From Pseudomonas saponiphila (GTDB lineage Bacteria; Pseudomonadota; Gammaproteobacteria; Pseudomonadales; Pseudomonadaceae): a DNA stretch of 64,000 nt. The DNA is taken from assembly GCF_900105185.1 (NCBI RefSeq), contig NZ_FNTJ01000001.1, forward strand, positions 558,001-622,000, written 5' to 3'. The notes under the pieces are model-generated. The model saw only the letters and a list, made by a program, of their open reading frames with translations. It made no database searches and had not been told where the DNA came from. Both the position numbers and the translations under genes were made by a program. Below are positions 60,544 through 64,000 of this stretch, piece by piece; within the stretch, counting starts at the first letter, position 1; each line of letters starts with the position of its first letter.

Positions 60544-61305
60544 ATGCCTGTTCGTTATTTCATCAAGCAGTTGCTGTTGCCGCCCGGCATTCTTTTGCTG
60601 TTGCTCCTGTTCGCCTGGTGCCTGCGTCACTCCCGTCCGCGGCTGGCGCGTTGCTGTTTTGTCCTGGGGTTGGGCGGTTTCTGGCTGATGAGCTTGCCGG
60701 TGATGGTGGAGTGGGGGGCTCGCGGGTTGGAACAGTTGCCTCCCTTGTCCCAGAGTCAGTGGGCAAGCCTGGCCCAGCAGGCGGATGCGATTGTGGTCCT
60801 GGGTTCAGGCCGCGAGCGCGGCGATCCGGCCTGGGGTTCTGATCAGCCCACCGGCGTGGGGCTGGAGCGTGAGCGCTATGCCGCGCGTTTGGCCAAGGCT
60901 TCCGGGCTGCCGGTGCTGACCAGTGGCGGCTTGCATTACGGCACGCCGCCCACCGAAGCGGCGCTGATGGCCGAGTCGTTGCTCAATGACTTTGGCGTGA
61001 CGGTACGCTGGCAGGAAGGTCGCAGTCGCACCACCTGGGAGAATGCACAGTTCAGCGCCGAAGTCTTGCAACCCTTGGGCATCAGGCGCGTGGTGGTGGT
61101 GACCCAAGCCTGGCACATGCCTCGCGCCGTCTGGAGTTTCGAGCACGCGGGATTTGACGTGGTGCCGGCTCCGGTGGGCTTTCTAGGGGTGGACAACGCC
61201 CGTCCGCTGAGCGGTTGGATGCCAGAGTTCAAGTCGATCTGGCAGAGCGGCCAGTTGCTTAACGAGGCGGTGGGACAGCTCGGGTACCGACTTTTCTATC
61301 GCTGA
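60544..61305 (+). CDS. YdcF/DUF218-family membrane protein
   Basis: A 253-residue protein with two N-terminal membrane segments and a DUF218 domain (DAIVVLGSGRERGD, TSGGLHYGTPPTEAALM, VVVVTQAWHMPRAVWSF). Related to ElyC, which affects envelope and undecaprenyl carriers in E. coli. Exact reaction unknown. Confidence 0.88.
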   Translation: MPVRYFIKQLLLPPGILLLLLLFAWCLRHSRPRLARCCFVLGLGGFWLMSLPVMVEWGARGLEQLPPLSQSQWASLAQQADAIVVLGSGRERGDPAWGSDQPTGVGLERERYAARLAKASGLPVLTSGGLHYGTPPTEAALMAESLLNDFGVTVRWQEGRSRTTWENAQFSAEVLQPLGIRRVVVVTQAWHMPRAVWSFEHAGFDVVPAPVGFLGVDNARPLSGWMPEFKSIWQSGQLLNEAVGQLGYRLFYR

Positions 61306-61312
61306 GTGGCGC

Positions 61313-61334
61313 GCCGGCTCCCGCAGGAGCCGGC
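61313..61334. terminator. Hairpin between convergent ydcF-like and lnt genes
   Basis: Perfect 9-bp stem GCCGGCTCC / GGAGCCGGC with loop CGCA. Resembles the REP core seen elsewhere in the window; could also stop transcription from both sides. Confidence 0.55.
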
Positions 61335-61350
61335 TGGCCGGGGAAGGGCT

Positions 61351-62886
61351 TCACACAGTCTTGGCAATGCGACTGGCCAGCAGGGCCCAACCGAACAGCA
61401 GAGTGCAGAGCACCACCAGCGGCCATGAGCGCCATTTCAGGTAAGGCGTCAGATTGTGCATGGGCACCACTTCGCCATACAGGATGCCGCGCTCGAACTG
61501 TGGAATCTGTACGGTGATCTTGCCGAACGGGTCGATCAGCCCGGTGACGCCGTTGTTGGTGGCGCGGATCATCCAGCGTCCTGCCTCCAGGGCCCGCATC
61601 TGTGCCATCTGCAGATGCTGCAGGGGGCCGATGGAGGTGCCGAACCAGGTGTCGTTGCTGATGGTCAGCAGCAGGTCGCTGCGGGCCGAAAGACCGGCGG
61701 CGAACTCGGGATAGACCACTTCGTAGCAGATGAACGGCGCAATCTGATAGCCCTTGGCTTGCAGCAACGGCTGGTCCGCCGGGCCACGGGCAAAGTCCGA
61801 CATCGGCAGGTTGAAGAAGTCGATCAGGCCGCGCAGCACTTCCTGCAGGGGCACGTACTCGCCGAAGGGCACCAGCTTTTGTTTCAGGTAGGTGCCGTCG
61901 CCTTCGCCGGTCACGGTAATGCCATTGAAGTAGCGCTTTTCATGGCGCACCAGCTGGCGCACTGGAACCCCGGTAATCAGCGCGGAATGACGGTCTGCGG
62001 CAAAGTTGCCCATCATCGTCAGGTAGCCTTCGGCGGACTCCTTGAGCACCGGAACCGCGGTTTCCGGCCAGACCAGCAGGTCCACCCGCTTGCTGCTGAA
62101 GCTCATGTCGCGGTACAGGGCCAGTTGGGCGTTGAGCTGGGCAGGGTCCCATTTCATGCTTTGTTCGATGTTGCCCTGGACGGCCGCGACCGACATGGGC
62201 TCTCCCGACGGGCTGGTCCAGGCATGGCCTTTGAGCGCCAGGCCGATGGCCCAGGGAGCGGCCAGCAGTAGCAGTCCGGCAACAATGAACCCTTTGCGCC
62301 CGGCCTTGATCAGGCGCGGCAGGTTGTAGAGCAGCGCGGCGGTCAGGGCCAGGGAGAAGGAGATCAGCCAGATACCGCCCACTGGCGCGAGTCCGGCCAG
62401 GGGGCCGTCGAGCTGACTGTAGCCGGAGTAAAGCCAGGGGAAACCGGTGAGGAACCAGCCGCGAAACGCCTCTTGGCCCAGCCACAGGGCAGCGAAAGCC
62501 AGAGCATCCGCCAGCGGTGCTTCATTGCGCCGCAGCCAGCGGGCCCAGAGCCAGGCGGGCAGGGCAAAGAACCAGGCAATGGCGGCAATGAAAGCCAGCA
62601 TCAGCAGGCCGGCGAGCAAGGCCGATGCACCGCCGTAGGTATGGATGCTGACGTAGATCCAGCTGGTACCGGCGCCGAACAGGCCGAAGCCGAAGCACCA
62701 GCCCCGGCCCAGGGCCTGGCGTGGTGTCAGTTCTCGCAAGCCGGCATAGAACAACCCTACCGCCAGCAGAGCCAGGGGCCAGATGTTGTAGGGTGCCAGC
62801 GCCAGGGTGGTGATGGCACCGGCTGCCACGGCCAGCAGGTTGCCGGGCCAGCCGGGTCGGGTTGAGCGCTGCAAGAGGCGTTTCAT
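61351..62886 (-). CDS. lnt: Apolipoprotein N-acyltransferase
   Basis: A 511-residue inner-membrane enzyme that adds the third acyl chain to lipoproteins. N-terminal membrane segments precede a nitrilase-like domain: LVWPETAVPV holds the catalytic Glu, LVPFGEYVPL the Lys region, and APFICYEVVYPEF the Cys. The ATG at 62886 has AGGAAAGAG upstream. Confidence 0.95.
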   Translation of the reverse strand: MKRLLQRSTRPGWPGNLLAVAAGAITTLALAPYNIWPLALLAVGLFYAGLRELTPRQALGRGWCFGFGLFGAGTSWIYVSIHTYGGASALLAGLLMLAFIAAIAWFFALPAWLWARWLRRNEAPLADALAFAALWLGQEAFRGWFLTGFPWLYSGYSQLDGPLAGLAPVGGIWLISFSLALTAALLYNLPRLIKAGRKGFIVAGLLLLAAPWAIGLALKGHAWTSPSGEPMSVAAVQGNIEQSMKWDPAQLNAQLALYRDMSFSSKRVDLLVWPETAVPVLKESAEGYLTMMGNFAADRHSALITGVPVRQLVRHEKRYFNGITVTGEGDGTYLKQKLVPFGEYVPLQEVLRGLIDFFNLPMSDFARGPADQPLLQAKGYQIAPFICYEVVYPEFAAGLSARSDLLLTISNDTWFGTSIGPLQHLQMAQMRALEAGRWMIRATNNGVTGLIDPFGKITVQIPQFERGILYGEVVPMHNLTPYLKWRSWPLVVLCTLLFGWALLASRIAKTV

Positions 62887-63059
62887 CAGCTCTTTCCTGT
62901 TTCGCACCGGGCAGGGCACGAGGAGATGGGTGGGTTGGATTTAGCTGGGCATCGCGCCGTGCGGCTCAGTAGCCTGTCCCCGAGAGCCGTCGCCCCGAGC
63001 CCGGGGTTCCGGTTTCGGGGCGACGATTCTGTGTGCAGGAGAGCTGATGCCCCTGGCCC

Positions 63060-63899
63060 CTAGCGGGAAACGGGTGTCAGGCGCAGCAGATGAATCCGCC
63101 GGCTGTCGGCATTGAGCACGCGGAAGCGATAGGCGCCGATTTCAGTGATTTCGTTGCGTTTTGGCAAGTGGCCGAAGGCACTCATTACCAGTCCGCCGAC
63201 GGTATCGAATTCGTCATCGGAGAAGGTGCTGTCGAAGAACTCGTTGAAGTTCTCGATCGGCGTCAGCGCCTTGATCAGGAAGTCGCCGCTGGGCAGGGGC
63301 TTGATGTAGCTGTCTTCCTCGACATCATGCTCGTCTTCGATGTCGCCGACGATCTGCTCCAGCACGTCTTCGATGGTCACCAGGCCGGCCACGCCGCCGT
63401 ACTCGTCGATGACGATGGCCATGTGGTTGTGATTGGCGCGAAACTCGCGCAGCAGCACGTTCAGGCGCTTGGACTCGGGGACGAAGGTCGCCGGGCGCAG
63501 CAGGTCCTTGATGTTGAAGCTGTCGCCGTTCTCCTTGAGGATCAGCGGCAGCAGGTCCTTGGCCAGCAGGACGCCCATCACGTCGTCATGGCTTTCGCCG
63601 ATCACCGGGTAGCGCGAATGCGCGGAGTCGATGACCGCGGGCAGGAACTCCCGGGGTGTCTGGGTCGCCCTGATGCTGATCATCTGCGAGCGCGGCACCA
63701 TGATGTCCCGGACTTGCAGGTCAGCCACCTGGATGGCGCCTTCGACGATGGCCAGCGCTTCGCTGTCCAGCAATTTGTTCTGATGGGCTTCGCGCAGCAG
63801 CTCCAGCAGCTCCTGGCGGTTTTTCGGCTCATGGGCAAAAGCCTGGGTCAGTTTGCCCAGCCATGACTTTTGCCCGTTGCTCGATCGATCTTCGCTCAT
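63060..63899 (-). CDS. corC: CorC/YbeX-type CBS-domain protein
   Basis: A 279-residue protein. Two CBS domains ([27 protein letters not shown]) and a CorC_HlyC domain ([20 protein letters not shown]). Linked to magnesium and cobalt handling and to ribosome health. Order lnt-corC-ybeY is as usual. Confidence 0.94.
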   Translation of the reverse strand: MSEDRSSNGQKSWLGKLTQAFAHEPKNRQELLELLREAHQNKLLDSEALAIVEGAIQVADLQVRDIMVPRSQMISIRATQTPREFLPAVIDSAHSRYPVIGESHDDVMGVLLAKDLLPLILKENGDSFNIKDLLRPATFVPESKRLNVLLREFRANHNHMAIVIDEYGGVAGLVTIEDVLEQIVGDIEDEHDVEEDSYIKPLPSGDFLIKALTPIENFNEFFDSTFSDDEFDTVGGLVMSAFGHLPKRNEITEIGAYRFRVLNADSRRIHLLRLTPVSR

Positions 63900-63941
63900 A
63901 GCGATTGCTCTGAATCCTTGGTTGTTACAGGGGGTTGTTGA

Positions 63942-64000
63942 TCAACTTTCGTCGTCTGCATACGGGTCGGGATGACCCAGTTCTGCAAGCAACGTTCGTT
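63942..64000 (-). CDS. ybeY: 3' end of endoribonuclease YbeY gene
   Basis: The minus-strand frame entering at the window edge ends RTLLAELGHPDPYADDES and stops at 63942-63944. This matches the C-terminus of Pseudomonas YbeY. The metal-binding His motif lies outside the window. Confidence 0.85.
   Translation of the reverse strand, partial: RTLLAELGHPDPYADDES

Overview
The window looks like the chromosome of a fluorescent-group Pseudomonas (P. fluorescens / protegens / chlororaphis type). The evidence is the GC-rich codon use, the housekeeping block proA-nadD-rsfS-rlmH-mrdA-rodA-mltB-rlpA-dacA-ybeD-lipB-lipA ... holA-lptE-leuS ... lnt-corC-ybeY in its usual order, and REP-like hairpins with the motif GGCTCCTACAGG between genes. 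Species assignment is inference. No rRNA, tRNA or CRISPR array was seen.

Layout. 1-2.9 kb: end of a copper nitrite reductase gene (nirK), a secreted alpha/beta hydrolase, and a two-gene unit that looks like a cysteine amidase toxin with a secreted partner. 3.4-4.5 kb: an intact IS630-family element. 4.7-14.4 kb: an AT-richer surface-polysaccharide island with a GT2 glycosyltransferase, decayed remnants of the dTDP-rhamnose genes rmlA and rmlC, the ABC exporter pair wzm/wzt (Wzt carries the extra C-terminal glycan-binding domain), three SAM methyltransferases and a roughly 1000-residue RgpF-HAD protein. This set fits an ABC-exported O-polysaccharide whose end is chemically capped. 14.8-17.8 kb: ppa, an MtfA-type peptidase, DedA and a GNAT acetyltransferase.

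17.9-29.2 kb: an ethanolamine catabolism locus without microcompartment shell genes. A sigma-54 activator is divergent from an aldehyde dehydrogenase gene that has a good -24/-12 promoter. Then come eutH, eutA, a naturally fused EutB-EutC protein, and a second, separate eutB and eutC pair. The fused enzyme has lost an active-site Asp that the separate EutB keeps, so it may act on another amino alcohol. This is the most interesting observation in the window.

29.3-38.5 kb: mpl, ubiX, a YceK-like lipoprotein, a short-chain oxidoreductase, a lipoprotein with MORN repeats and a C13 (caspase-fold) peptidase domain, a MaoC hydratase, a CidA/LrgB-type pair, a LON-domain protein, a DedA-PAP2 fusion and a 3-methyladenine glycosylase. 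38.6-50 kb: the cell-wall elongation and lipoate block. 51-55 kb: a lytic transglycosylase gene split by an IS21-family element with a 6-bp target duplication. 55-64 kb: arfA with its in-gene hairpin, holA, lptE, leuS, a small unknown gene, ydcF, lnt, corC and the 3' end of ybeY.
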